64,000 nt of DNA from Ctena decussata (GCA_963989385.1 OZ022509.1:53336271-53400270); one strand, 5' to 3'. Shown: positions 11,019 to 22,446, counted from the stretch's first letter. Notes: generated by a model from the letters alone, not told the origin. Program-made: numbers and translations.

Positions 11019-11190
11019 GAAGAGTGACTCAGAGGGTTAAGCACAAAAGCACTGGCCTGCTAAGTTAATCCCTCTCTACAACCAACCACACACACACACA
11101 CATGGTCTTTGCTACTGATTGGTCTAAGAAAGAGGAGTGACTTAGAGGGTTAAGCACTGGCCTGCTAAGCTAATCATGAATGGTTTGGGT
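11019..11190 (+). repeat. Two tandem SINE-like blocks, tRNA-Ser-like
   Basis: Two adjacent, diverged copies (about 11015-11075 and 11125-11185) share GAGTGACTYAGAGGGTTAAGC and GCACTGGCCTGCTAAG. The second resembles a degraded tRNA-Ser(GCT) D-arm and anticodon arm. A CA dinucleotide run (11088-11101) separates them. Not a functional tRNA. Confidence 0.4.
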
Positions 11191-11202
11191 TTGCTCCCAC
11201 TG

Positions 11203-11627
11203 CACACTGGTCTGGCATTCAACATAGGCAACAAAGGCAACATACTATAAAATTTGACTGTTTTCGCATACTTCTTAGATTAATTTCAAACTATCATTCT
11301 AACGGACCCGGCAATTTGTTATACCTCTTAGTCAGATATGATTTTTGAAGAAATTCCATGTTGTACAAATACAGTGCTTGAATAAGTTTCTACGCCAATT
11401 TGTTGCCTAGTAGCCCAAAAACTGTTTTCAAGCATTTCTTAACAATGCATATCAATTTATAAAAATTATCAATTTAGAAAAACTTTTGATTCCTATTTCA
11501 AGAGTCGGTGGTCGGATGGTCCATGAGACAATACTTCTGAAACAAACTTATCCTGATGAGCGGAACAAGCAAGTTTCATGTACGTTGTCTTTGTTACCTG
11601 TGTTGAATTGAATGCCAGACCAGTGTG
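11203..11627. mobile_element. TIR element, CACACTGGTCTGGCATTC ends
   Basis: About 45-bp imperfect inverted repeats: CACACTGGTCTGGCATTC at 11203 and its complement GAATGCCAGACCAGTGTG ending at 11627, with further mirrored 'GGCAACAAAGGCAACATAC' sequence inside. No clear target duplication. The end motif recalls the 229-bp insertion at 44260-44488 (TAGTCTGGCATTCA). Non-autonomous. Confidence 0.6.
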
Positions 11628-12094
11628 TGGAGGCAGAAATTTTTCTAACCATAAACAGGGTTACATTGCACACAGTTTTTCATTATCATCCTTTCACTGG
11701 GTTGACAAGACTGAAAGAACTGTATAACCATTTGTCATCCGGCCATCAATTCAAAGGATGTTTTTTGTGACCATCAGCTAAGGAGCTTTTCTCACTAATG
11801 TAATAATCTGGCAATAAAATAGAGCTTTTCCCCATCTCGAACAACCCCTAATACTAAATCAGTCTTGTGTAATTCTGCTACAAAATCGTGTTTGAACAAT
11901 CACTGAATCTAGATGTTTGGGGTGGTTTTAAGAAAATACCAAATCCCAATCTTGTAATCAGTTAAGTATATTATGTCTTCTTTGTTGTTTGGCTGAAACA
12001 AATCATCATCTGATGGAAGACAAAAGAGCCTAGCCCCCTATTCTATAAGCTCAGAGCCCTAGTATTTTTTATCAAGGCATCAGATTTTTTGGTT

Positions 12095-12190
12095 ATAAGA
12101 TGAGGACTTTGCCCTCCATAACAACCTAAAAATCTAGATCCATCTCATTAGATCCAGATTTTTAGGGTTGTTTCGGAAAAGAAAACCCAA
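12095..12190. repeat. Short hairpin MITE, 'TCTAGAT' family
   Basis: Arms ACAACCTAAAAATCTAGATC and GATCCAGATTTTTAGGGTTG around CATCTCATTA. Non-coding. Confidence 0.6.
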
Positions 12191-12276
12191 TCTTACAGTG
12201 TAATTACATACACAAGACTGGTTTGGGTAAATGGGTCATTTTGAATGGGAAAATCACATCTTACAGCCTAATAAAT

Positions 12277-12504
12277 GAGCCACACCACGAGAAAACAAAG
12301 TGGTTGTGCGCCCATTGAAGACTCAGATCAGCCTGGGCATCCGCCCAGTTTGATCAAACTCTTTGCTAAGTGCTTAAAGGGTAGTTAAGGACCTAAGCTA
12401 CCTCCATGCAAACAGCAAAGATTCTAAACAGACTGGGCATATGCCCAGGCTGATCAGTCTTCGCTGGGCGCACAACCACTTTGCTGGTTTTCATGTCGTG
12501 GCTC
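12277..12504. mobile_element. MITE with GAGCC...GGCTC ends, 4-bp TSD
   Basis: Long inverted arms (GAGCCACACCACGAGAAAAC at left) read through a core containing GATCAGCCTGGGCATCCGCC and its complement. AAAT flanks it on both sides (12273-12276, 12505-12508). Same family as 15536-15771, 27068-27301 and 58712-58947. Confidence 0.8.
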
Positions 12505-12999
12505 AAATATGATGCCATCCTTAATAAAAGATTTGTTTGTTGTCACCTGACCCACTGATTTAAGACTGGGTCTGTCGGTAGGTACATAATTCTTTCTTTT
12601 TTTTCTTTGATGGAACTTAAGAGATAAGATTTTTTTATGTTTGAATTTAAAGAAGACAGGACTCTTATTCTGCTCATAATCCTTTAAGCAGCTATTCTTT
12701 TTATTATCGGACTGCATATACTGTATCATTCAAACAAATTTATTGAAACTGAAGAAATTCAACAACTGCTTCCAAAGAAAATTAAGTTAGAAAAAAATCT
12801 CCTTCAAGAATGCCAATAAATTTTTTGGGGTAGGGGGCATATGGAGTGGGTCAGTCGAGGGACAGCAAACAGAGAATTTTTTAAGGTTGGCCTGGTAGCT
12901 AAAGTATACGATTTAGCATAACCGTGTTGATACATCTAATACATATGTCTAATACACCCAGTCTACATTCTCTGTGCCATAAGGATAACATAAACTTAC
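12505..12999. other. Intron sequence 3' of the long exon
   Basis: On the minus strand this follows the GTAAGT donor at 12999-12994. An open stretch near 12510-12729 has no acceptor that keeps the required phase open, so it is not called as an exon. Confidence 0.4.
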
Positions 13000-13806
13000 T
13001 TTGATCTGCTGTCATCTCACTGGCACGTCCTCCTCTCACATCTCCCTGACTGGAAGACCCAGCTTCTATTGCTCCTAATGTTTGCAAGTCTGGCATCCAT
13101 ATATCTTCAGCAATCTGACTTGGTTGTACACCAGTAATTTCAAGGTCCATTTCAGATTCTAATGACTCAGTTTTGATATGAATATTTGGATCAAGATCAG
13201 TTTCATTATTGGAAACACTTGTGTCACTAGAAACATCTTTATTCACTGACATGTTTCCTTCAGCAGTTTTAACATTAAATGACTGTGAGTCTAAATCATT
13301 CTCGCCATGTGCTACTGTTTCACTTGATTCATTTTCAGTTGTACCATCCTCATCTGCTTTATCCTCTGACAATGATGAAGAATTACTTGCTAAAACAAGA
13401 CCACCTGATACAGAATCGCTATTTACCTTCTCAGCCTCATCATCAATCTCTATTTTGATGGTATTTATATCATTTGTAAGATTATTTCCTGATTGAGTCG
13501 GTAGTGCCATAGGAAAATGATGTCCCTCACTGTATGATAAAGATAAAGTCTGTTCTTGCTGACTTACATTTAATGAAGTTCTTCGTGTTTGATTACTCAC
13601 ATAAGGCTTATGTCTTTTTCTGCCTCTCTGAGGGACTTTTGTCAATGAGACAGGATGCACACCGGTCTGTGTAGGTGGGGAAGACTGTTGCATTGGTGTG
13701 GAATAACGACGAGCTGGTGTAGGTCTCTGTCTTGAATGTGTGATTGTTTTGTTTGTTGATGAAGGGCCACTTTGTTGGTTTTCAATCTGTTTTTGTCCAT
13801 GATGTC
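13000..13806 (-). CDS. C2H2 zinc-finger gene, long internal exon (disordered, acidic)
   Basis: An 807-base exon, open throughout, between a TTTTTCAG acceptor (13814-13807) and a GTAAGT donor (12999-12994). It enters and leaves in phase 1. The 268 residues contain no zinc finger. A Gln/Ser/Thr/Pro-rich start is followed by a basic stretch RGRKRHKP that could be a nuclear localisation signal, then a long Asp/Glu/Ser-rich region. Two psi-K-x-E matches (IKIE and IKTE) could be SUMO sites, which are common in repressor-type zinc-finger proteins. It is probably a flexible regulatory linker between the N-terminal region and the fingers. Its donor can be joined to either last exon. Confidence 0.83.
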
Positions 13807-13823
13807 CTGAAAAACGTCAACTA

Positions 13824-14524
13824 TACTGTTCACAAAAAGTAGGGGATATTCAGGTTTGAAAAATTGTAGCATCTACAACAAATGTGATATCCATATGAGA
13901 CGCTTAGTATCGATAAGATAAATATCTGTTAAGACACTTTTCATGAAAGTTTGGACGATATATCCTGTCACGTGATCTGCATACAGTTAGTTTCAAACGG
14001 GGTCAGGACAAAAATGTGGTAAATTCTAACATAAATTAATTCAAATTCTTCAACAAAGCTAACCTTTCAATGCATTTTTAAGCTTTGTATGCTAAAAGAT
14101 TTTTTTTCCTCTTCAAAACCGTCATTTTGGGAAGAAAACCAGAAAACAAAAATCGTACAGGTGCATCGAGTCACTGAAAAATTTAGACGTTTATGGCTTG
14201 CACTCTTTATTTTGATGAAACAGTGTGTAAAAGTAATTTTCAGTTTGTTAAATGAATCATGGCGAGTGTTTCTGTGTACATTTTGTAATTAAATTTGAAA
14301 AGGATCTGTTTCCACAGCAGATATGTGTGAAATTTGGGTGTCGACCCCCTGTCTAAAACGAATTACATGCAGATCACGTGACAGGATATACCATCAAAAT
14401 TGTAATGCAAAATGTCTTATTGAACATTTGTCTGATGGACACTTGCCGTTTCAGATGATTTGATATTTTTTCTAATTTATACAATTTTAAATATCTTAAT
14501 ATCCCCTACTTTTTGTGAACAGTA
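13824..14524. mobile_element. Tc1/mariner-type MITE with long TIRs, TA target
   Basis: Ends TACTGTTCACAAAAAGTAGG (13824) and its complement ending at 14524, with TA on each side (13822-13823, 14525-14526). The terminal arms extend about 190 bases with divergence and share TATCCTGTCACGTGATCTGC. TA duplication and these ends fit IS630/Tc1/mariner derivatives. No transposase. Its left end lies only 17 bases from the exon at 13806, so the intron's branch point must lie within or beside it. Confidence 0.75.
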
Positions 14525-14529
14525 TATAA

Positions 14530-15491
14530 CAAAGCAAAAGACCTCCACTTAAGTTTAAATTGAAACTTTTTTCTCAAATACAATACCCTCACACTCCAAT
14601 TTTCACCAAATAAGTATCAAATTTGGTCAGAATCTATTCAGGGGTCCTTAAGAATTTCTCATTTTCATGTTTTGCTTTTTTAAGTATCAGAAGCAATCTT
14701 TGATGACCAATTCTGAGTCAGTCTGAAAGAATTTCATGCAAAGGCACTTTTGACATAAATTTAGTCAATATCTGTTTAGTGTTTCTTTCGAATTGTCCGT
14801 TTTCTTTTTTTTTTTGCTATTTTTAGTAACGCTGGATGTGGGCCATCATGGACCGTCAATTTGCAAAACTGAAACAGCTTTGCACAAGGATCATTCTGAC
14901 ATAATGTTTGTCCATTTATGGATTCCATATATTGTCATTTTCATATTTTGGACAGTTAAGTACAGGAAGCGAGGCGGCATCTTGGATGGCCCATACTCAT
15001 TAATTAGAAATAACTCCAAGGATCAATCACTTTAAATCTGATGGATATCTGTTCTCCAATTTTTGAAATAATGGAATTTCAGTGAAACTGGCCTTGTAAT
15101 CAGAAAGTAGGTCAATGTGACCTATTTCTGCCACAGATTTTTTGATATTCATAATTTTGTAATTCATGGTTCCACTGATGCCCACACAACTTCAGCCAGA
15201 TATACCATGTGGTTCTAGAGAAAAAAGTTGATTTTGCTGTTTTTGCTACCTTTAGTAATGGCAGCCAGCTTGGATTCTCAACCAAGCTGAGCTTTCTAAT
15301 TCTGAAATCCAACCGTCTGGTCATGTTACATGTGAAATTTGAGAACCATGGGTGCATCGGTTTCAAAGAAAAAGTTATTTGCATGGACTTACATGCTTGG
15401 GTCAATGAAAATTTGAATGGATGGACAAACGGTATGACAGACAGAAACCAGACACCTATATCCTACCTTGTTAAAGCAGGTGTGACAAAAC
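14530..15491 (+). mobile_element. Tandem-repeat element with 3' hairpin
   Basis: Two array-like units ('TTTTGCTATTTTTAGTAACGC' near 14813 and 'TTTTGCTACCTTTAGTAATGG' near 15238) are followed by a degraded ACGG/ACAG tract and a weak 3' hairpin ACCTTGTTAAAGCAGGTGTG (15465-15484). That hairpin matches the end at 30198-30218. The 5' head is not identified. It fills the intron between the 15.9 and 13.8 kb exons. Confidence 0.5.
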
Positions 15492-15535
15492 AATATTTAC
15501 TCTTGTTATTTCTTTAGCTGAAGAGAACAATATAT

Positions 15536-15771
15536 GAGCCGCAACACGAGAAAACCAACAATGTGTTTGTGTGCCCAGCGCAGACTCTGATGAGCCTGAG
15601 CATCCACCCAGATGGCTCTGACTCTTTGCTTGTCGCTCAGAGGGAAACAAAGGGTCTCAGCTACCTCCATGCGGACAGCGAAGACTCTGATCAGACTGGG
15701 CGGATGCCCAGGCTGATCTGAGTCTGCGCTGGGCGCACAACCACATTGTTGGTTTTGTCATGTCGCGGCTC
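15536..15771. mobile_element. MITE with GAGCC...GGCTC ends, 4-bp TSD
   Basis: GAGCCGCAACACGAGAAAAC at the left, mirrored at the right; ATAT flanks both sides (15532-15535, 15772-15775). It sits 14 bases beyond the end of the exon at 15786, just past the GTAAGT donor on the minus strand. Confidence 0.85.
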
Positions 15772-15785
15772 ATATTTAAACTTAC

Positions 15786-15942
15786 TTTTCAAACAAAACC
15801 CCAGAAATTTTGACTTGATATCGTCATTATCTTCAAGAAAGATTTTCCCTGATTTAGTTCCTAAATGACTAAGAGATCCATCTGACACAGAGGCTGTGAG
15901 GATAACCGATTCTTCACCAGTATGGTCAGCCAACTGTTCAAC
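15786..15942 (-). CDS. C2H2 zinc-finger gene, internal exon
   Basis: A 157-base exon with acceptor ATTATTTCAG (15952-15943) and donor GTAAGT (15785-15780). It enters in phase 0 and leaves in phase 1, fitting both neighbours. It encodes 52 residues beginning VEQLADHTGEESVIL and ending with a hydrophobic KFLGFCLK. No known domain is recognised. Together with the end of the 22.5 kb exon it gives a helical, heptad-like Leu/Val/Ile pattern (HQIQQL then VEQL), which might be a dimerisation segment; that is inference. Confidence 0.72.
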
Positions 15943-15988
15943 CTGAAATAATTATGGGAAAATAAGGACCTGAAGGGGTCTTCAGTGC

Positions 15989-17530
15989 CAGAGCTCTAGA
16001 TAAGAGGGAGTATTTGATGACAATTAAGGATAATGTTTCTATTTCTCACTGAAGCCATATGTTGTGACCCCTCACCTGAACCAACTCCTCGAGACGATCA
16101 AAGACGAGGAGTCAATTATGTATTTATGGAGAACTAGAAATGTTTTTCCGAGAAAAACTGATGTCCCCCCACTTGCCCATTTCCAATGCCTCCTTATGAG
16201 TAAAAAACCTGTACAATCAGAATACTAGGCAAATTTGGAGAAAATCTATCCACTGGTTCTAAAGATATCCATCATAGATGACTATTTCCTTGCAAATGAG
16301 GTCAAAATCTAATCAGCTCTTAAAGTTGACCCAATGATGTATCCATGCAAGTTTGAGGAAATTCCATCCATCGGTTCAGGAGATATAGTGAGTACAAGAA
16401 ATTGTCATCTAAGTCTTCCAGTGACCTTGAAAATGAGGTGAAGGTCACCAAAATCTAATCAGCTCTTAAACTTGTCCCAATGATGTATCTATGCAAGTTT
16501 GGTGAAATTCCATCCATTGGTTCAAGAGATATAGTTGGTACAAAAACTGTCATCTAAGCCCTCAAGTGACCTTGCAAATGAGGTCAAGGTCACAAAACTA
16601 TAATAGGCTCTTAAACCTGTTCCAAAGATGTATCCATGCAAGTTTGGTGAAATTCTATCCATTGGTTCAAGAGATATCATGGGTACAAGAAACTGTCATC
16701 TAAGTCCTCCAGTGACCTTGCAAATGAGGTCAACGTCACCAAAATCTAATCAGCTCTTAAACTTGTCCCAATGATGTATCCATGTAAGTTTGGTGAAATT
16801 CCATCCATTGGTTCAGGAGATATAGTGGTTACAAGAAATTGTCATCTTAGTCCTCCAGTGACCTTGCAAATGAGGTCAAGGTCACCAAAATCTAATCAGC
16901 TCTTAAACCTGTCCCAATGATGTATCATTGCAAGTTTGGTGAAATTCCATCAATTGGTTCAAGATATATCATGGATACAAGAAATTGTCATCTAATTCCT
17001 GCAGTGACCTTGAAAATAAGGTCAAGGTCAACAACACCTAATAAGCTCTTAAACTTGTCCCAAAGATATATCCATGCAAGTTTGGTGAAATTCCACTCAT
17101 TGGTTCAGGAGATACTGTGCATACAAGAAATTTTCGTGCCATTTAAGTCCTCCATGAGGTCAAGGTCACCAAAATCTAATCAGCTCTTAAGCTTGTCCCA
17201 ATGATATATCCATGCAAGTTTGGTGAAATTCCATCAATTGGTTCAAGAGATATCGTGCATACAAGAGTGTGTTGCCGACCCTGTGACCTTGAAAATGAGG
17301 TCAAGGTCACCAAAATCTAATCAGCTCTTAAGCTTGTCCCAATGATATATCCATGCAAGTTTGGTGAAATTCCATCAATTGGTTCAAGAGATATCGTGCA
17401 TACAAGAGCGTGACGCCGACGCACCGGGAACCACACTGAAAACAATATGTCCCCCCTCACCTTTGGTGGGGGGACATAATTAACAAAAATTATCCCTAAT
17501 TATCACCAAATACTCCCTCTTATCCAGACT
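15989..17530. mobile_element. CAGAGCTC-family MITE split by a Helentron-like insertion
   Basis: Left half 15989-16132 (GCCAGAGCTCTAGATAAGAG and onward) and right half 17480-17530 (AACAAAAATTATCCCTAATT and onward) together match the intact copy at 6388-6590. The 1.35-kb element at 16133-17479 lies between them, so the MITE is the older insertion. Confidence 0.75.
16133..17479 (+). mobile_element. Helentron-like (pearl/HINE-type) element with ~140-bp tandem array
   Basis: Head ACTAGAAATG, then a subterminal core ATGTCCCCCCAC (about 16164). About eight units of a roughly 140-bp repeat follow, each containing CCAGTGACCTTGCAAATGAG and TCTAATCAGCTCTTAAAC, and a terminal hairpin ends GGTGGGGGGACATAA. 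The 5' core is the exact complement of the 3' hairpin arm. Non-autonomous, no protein. The integration point, between A and T, can be read from the intact MITE copy near 6536. Confidence 0.8.
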
Positions 17531-17636
17531 TCTGGGTCTTCACCAAAGTTGTCAAAACTTTATATTATATTGACCATTCCATCTGGTGAGCTTTCAGATT
17601 TCACCAAACCAAAGAATAATTTTCTAGGCAGAAATA

Positions 17637-17742
17637 GAGGATCTTACACGAGTGGTCATTAATACGAAATTTACGAAATGTGTCTTTGGGGATTTTCATA
17701 AATTTCATATGAAATGACCACTTGTGTAAGATTCTGTTCATC
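17637..17742. repeat. Short hairpin repeat
   Basis: ATCTTACACGAGTGGTCATT at the left and its near complement AATGACCACTTGTGTAAGAT at the right, with further mirrored AAATTTAYGAAA inside. MITE-like, in the intron between the 22.5 and 15.9 kb exons. Confidence 0.6.
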
Positions 17743-18160
17743 ATATGACCTTTAAAATGGGATTTTAATGCCTTCAAGCTGGACATTATTTCATTAAGAA
17801 AATGCATAGTTAACATGGACGTGGTCAATGACGTTACGAGTACACGCCAAGGTGTGTGGTCCTCCAATTTTTATGACACGTTGTAATCAACTGAATTACA
17901 GAGACGTCATATGATAAACTTGTTTTTCAAAACATAGATTCATTATATATTTATCAGACAAGAATGACTGAAATTTACCAAACATTTCCAGTAGTCCAAC
18001 AGCCTTTCATGAAGACCGCTGAAGACCTTTAAGATATTTTTAAATGTGATGTACCCCAAAACACTCCCTTTTCATGGTGTTAAAATTTGAGGAGGGCTGA
18101 AGCTCCTCACAAATTTTCAGCATAACATATTTTACCACACTTGATTTTTATGTGTACTAA

Positions 18161-19870
18161 ACTAGAGATGGCAGTAAGCATGGCTTACTAAATACCCCCC
18201 GCATTTGACAGTTAAGCATGGACCTTCATCATCTAAGTTTTACAAAGCTATACAAAGCATACATGTTATGACAACTACAAACAAATATAGCTCATCCTAT
18301 AATCCAATCAAGGTAACTGAACATGTCTACTTTTATCTAATATTGGCTCTCGTGAGCAAAGCTGGAAAAACCTTGTAGAAAAAAATCAAGAAAATTGGTC
18401 AAGCAGTCTAGAAGGAGTAGTGATAACAAACTTTTATTACAAAAATTACAAAGGGGAATAACTCAGCAGGCAAACACTTCTGGGAAGAAATGGAAAACAC
18501 GGGTCAACTTTTTTCGAACCAAATTTGAATACAATCAAAGCAAAAATGACTAAATCCCCCCCCCCCCCAAAAAAAAAATTTAGATAAAAAATATCAAAAA
18601 AGGGGCATTACTCCAGAAAGAGGGGTCAGATGGGTCAGATTTCAAAGTGGAAACCTTAACGCACATCTTCATACCAACATGTGTTCACATACTTAATTTC
18701 AAGAAAATCGGTCAAGCGGTCTAGGAGGAGTTGCGATAACAAACTTTTTTACGAAAAATATAAAGGGGCATAACTCAGCAGGAAAACACTTTCAGGAAAA
18801 AGTGGAAAACAAGTGTCAACTATTTTCTTATGATGCATCAATGAACCAAATTTGAATAAAATCAAAGCAAAAATGACTAAAAAACCCCAAATAAGGGCCA
18901 AAAATATCAAAAAGGGGCATAACTCAAGAAATAGGGGTCAGATTTCAAAATGGAAACCTTAATGCACATCTTCATACCAATATGTGTTCACATATTTAAT
19001 TTCAAGAAAATCGGTCAAGCGGTCTAGGAGGAGTTGCGATAAAATTTTTTTACCAAAAAATATAAAGGGGCATAACTCAGCAGGAAAACACTTTCAGGAA
19101 AAACTGGAAAACACGTGTCAACTATTTTCTTATGATGCATCAATGAACCAAATTTGAATAAAATCAAAGCAAAAACGACTAAAAACCCCCAAAATTAGGG
19201 CCAAAAATATCAAAAAGGGGCATAACTCAAGAAATAGGGGTCAGATTTCAAAATGGAAACCTTAATGCACATCTTCATACCAATATGTGTTTACATACTT
19301 AATTTCAAGAAAATCGGTCAAGCGGTCTGGGAGGAGTTGCGATAACAAACTTTTTTTACGAAAAATATAAAGGGGCATAACTCAGCAGGAAAACACTTCC
19401 GGGAAAAACTGGAAAATATGTCAACTATTTTCTTATGATGCATCAATGAACCAAATTTGAATAAAATCAAAGCAAAAACGACTAAAACCCCCAAAATTAG
19501 GGCCAAAAATATCAGAAAGGGGCATAACTCAAAAAATAGGGGTTGGATTTCAAAATGGAAACCTTAATGCACATCTTCATACCAATATGTGTTCACATAC
19601 TTAATTTCAAGAAAATCGGTCAAGCGGTCTAGGAGGAGTTGCAATCACAAACTTTTTTTACGAAAAATATAAAGGGGCATAACTCAGCAGGAAAACACTT
19701 CTGGGAAAAACTGAAAAATACGTATCAACTCTTTTCATATGCTGCATCCATGGACAAAATTTGAAACAAATCGGAGCAAATGTTGCGGACGGACGAACGG
19801 ACGGACAGACAGACGGAAGGACAACGTGAAAACAGTATACCCCCCTCAAACAAGTTTGCGGGGGGTATAA
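18161..19870 (+). mobile_element. Helentron-like element with ~303-bp tandem array
   Basis: Head ACTAGAGATGGCAGTAAGC and 5' core TACCCCCCGCA (18193-18203). About four and a half units of a 303-bp repeat follow, marked by CGGTCAAGCGGTCTAGGAGG at about 18711, 19014, 19315 and 19617. Then come an ACGG-rich tract (19788-19822) and a terminal hairpin TACCCCCC...GGGGGGTA (19838-19867). Its core matches its own hairpin. Same subfamily as 45542-47139. Confidence 0.82.
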
Positions 19871-19887
19871 AGACTTAACACATTCTT

Positions 19888-20125
19888 AGCTTGATTGATT
19901 TGTTGCTTTACGTCCACGGTAAACAGCTAACCACACTATTCCTGGGCAGGCTAAGACCTCCTATGTGGTTAACCAGTACTAAGGGCACATATTTTCACCA
20001 GTAACTGGCAACTGCCCTTCTTGAATAAGCATAAGGAGAAACGAAAGAATGTGGCCAGACCAGGTATCGAACCCAAGACCTCTGACTTTTTAAGTCAGGT
20101 GCCCTACCGGCTGCGCTACGCGAAT
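19888..20125 (-). mobile_element. tRNA-derived SINE, degenerate
   Basis: Reverse-oriented copy of the SINE at 2831-3095. The tRNA-like head is at 20125-20053 with a mutated anticodon loop (TTAAAAA), and about 25 bases of the body are missing near 19930. It lies just downstream of the array element ending at 19870. Confidence 0.8.
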
Positions 20126-20232
20126 TTATGACGTGTTAAGCTATTGATACTTTGAAAAACTTGGCCCTGAAACAATGCAACAGATAAGAAAGGGTAACAA
20201 TACATGGATAATTTTTCTATATTTTTTTAATA

Positions 20233-21270
20233 ACTAGAAAGGTGTCCATAGTACACAGATGCCCCCGCCTAGTGCCTTGAGTAAGTGGGTGCCTTGATTA
20301 AGGTACTGGCACTTATAGGATAAGAAGGTTCATGGAGGCAAACTTGTATAATATAAAAGGCCACAAGCAAAGCATTGCCCAATGTTTGAAATGTGACACA
20401 AACTGCAGCCCTTTATACAGTTTCAGAGTCACTGTATGGCCAAAATAGAAAATATGGTGTATTACAGAACATGGTCAGAAACCAAGTCAGTGGACCATGA
20501 CATATGGATCATCATGACCCAATTCTTGTAAATTCTTGTTGTACTAATAGATATTAATCCTCATACAAAATTTCAAGTTGCTACAATAATGGCAACTCTA
20601 AAATCTACCTCTTACAAAAATCTTAACCTTGCAAATTTGGCTTAAATCCATAGTCAGTGGACCGTGACATATGGATCTTCATGACCTGATTCTTGTATAT
20701 TCCTGTTGTACTTATAGATATTAATCCTCATACAAAATTTCAGGTTGTTACAATAAAAGGCATTCTTAAATCTACCTCTTACAAAAATCTTGACCTTTCA
20801 AAATTAGCCTAAGTCCGAAGTCAGTGGACTGTGACATATAGATCATTATGCCCTAATTCTTGTGTATTCCTGTTGTACTTATACACATAAGCCCTCATAC
20901 AAAATTTCAAGGCTCTACAATAAAAGGAACCCTGAAATCTACCTCTTACAAAAATCTTGACCTTGCAAAATTAGCCTAAGTCCGAAGTCAGTGGACCATG
21001 ACATATGGATCATCATGCCCTGATTCTTGTATATTCCTGTTGTACTTATTGATATATATCCTCATACAAAATTTCAGGTTGCTACAATTAAAGGAACCCT
21101 GAAATCTACCTCTTACAAAAAAGTTAACCTGAGTCTAACAGCTTAACATACTTACAGACGGACGGACAGACCGACATACGTACAGAGGTACGTACATACG
21201 TAACAAAGTACTTACGTACGCACAACCGAAACACTATATGCCCCCGGCATCATATGATGCGAGGGCATAA
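20233..21270 (+). mobile_element. Helentron-like element with ~168-bp tandem array
   Basis: Head ACTAGAAAGG and 5' core ATGCCCCCGC (20259-20268). Four units of about 168 bp follow (GTCAGTGGACCRTGACATAT at about 20487, 20656, 20819 and 20989), then an ACGG/ACGT tract (21159-21220) and a terminal hairpin starting ATGCCCCCGGCATC and ending GAGGGCAT (21238-21268). No protein. Confidence 0.8.
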
Positions 21271-21285
21271 TAAAAACCTGTTGTG

Positions 21286-22310
21286 CAGGGCTCGAAAAAT
21301 TTTTTTGAACGTACTTGTCCTGCAGGGCAAGTGCTTTCAAATTTTTACTTGTCCTTTCAAAAATCTACTCTTCATTCTTGACTGGAGGGAAATAATAGCA
21401 AAAATACTGAATGAAACTTTTAATATGTAAGAAACAGCAAATATTCCTTTTGCTGCTGGCGTCTCTTTTCTAACTGCAGGCGTCTCTTTTCTAATTGCAT
21501 GCGTCTCTTTTCTAACTGCAGGCGATCACTTTCCCTTTTCTCTGAATCACCACCCCCCTGCTTAAAAAACTGTCTGATATCACTCATTTTTCCCTCGAAC
21601 GTATTCTACTTTCACTTTCATTTTCACTCGGTTATTTCCGGTACTTTCCATAGGTAATATGCTTTCGTCCCAATTCAGGATCGTTGGTTGGTTGGTTGGT
21701 TGATTTGATGCTTAACGTCCACGGTAAACAACTAAGGTCATGTCGGGACGGTCAGTTAACCTAACCACACTATTCCTGGGCAGGCTTAGACCTCCTAAGC
21801 GGTTAACCAGTACTAAGTGCACATACTTTCGCCAGTAACTGACAACTGCCCTTCTTGAATCAGCGGAAGGAGAAACGAAAGTATGTGGCCAGACCGGAAT
21901 TCGAACCCAGGACCCCTGACTTATGAGTCAGGTGCCCTACCGATTGCGCTACCCGGCCCGGCTTATTTGAGTTGGATTGTGCATTTGTAATCATGCAGTT
22001 TTAGAGCGCAAACAACTTAGGCGAAACCGCGTTGGTGCAGATCCTCATCAGGTCGATGTTCGATATGCGCAGACACACTGTTTACTGTTTATTTACAGTT
22101 TGCCATTTCCGTTTTCATTTTTTAGACAACACGATGCGGAAATCTATGGGATTTCATGCCTTTTGCGTTACAGTCAATATTTGTTTGCTGTAATTTGATC
22201 GATTTGTAAAGTACTTTTCCTGAACGGCATGATTAGACAATTTCCATGGAGGAAAAACCTACTTGTCTGGCAGGGCAAGCCAGTGACAATTTCCACTCGT
22301 CCTTACCCAT
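21286..22310. mobile_element. Possible hAT-like element (CAGGGCTCGAAAAAT end) carrying a SINE
   Basis: Starts CAGGGCTCGAAAAAT, with 'ACTTGTCCTGCAGGGCAAGTG' near 21330 mirrored by 'ACTTGTCTGGCAGGGCAAGCC' near 22265. Three short direct repeats of GGCGTCTCTTTTCTAA lie at 21467-21525. The right end is not sharply defined. The SINE at 21686-21962 is inserted in it. Confidence 0.4.
21686..21962 (-). mobile_element. tRNA-derived SINE with CAAC tail
   Basis: Full copy in reverse: tRNA-Met-like head 21962-21888 with a CAT anticodon and a B box (GGTTCGAATTCC), the shared body, and a tail of CAAC repeats (read as GGTTGGTTGG at 21685-21702). No clear flanking duplication was found. Confidence 0.85.
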
Positions 22311-22446
22311 CATGGTTCTAATGAGGGGTCACAAAATACAGTATGTTTTCATTGAAAAGTAACAAAATTATTTCAAAACTATCTTCAAAAGCCCATCTTA
22401 TCTGCAGCTCTCCCTAAAATACACATTATCCTTATGTGCTTTTATG

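Noticed and set aside
12454..12729. Minus-strand open frame of 91 residues as an extra exon of the zinc-finger gene
   Set aside because: Part of it is the GAGCC MITE, and none of the possible acceptors keeps the required phase 1 frame open.
18161..19870. CRISPR-like or centromeric satellite interpretation of the tandem arrays
   Set aside because: Units are long (140-305 bp), diverged and bounded by element heads and 3' hairpins; the organism is eukaryotic.
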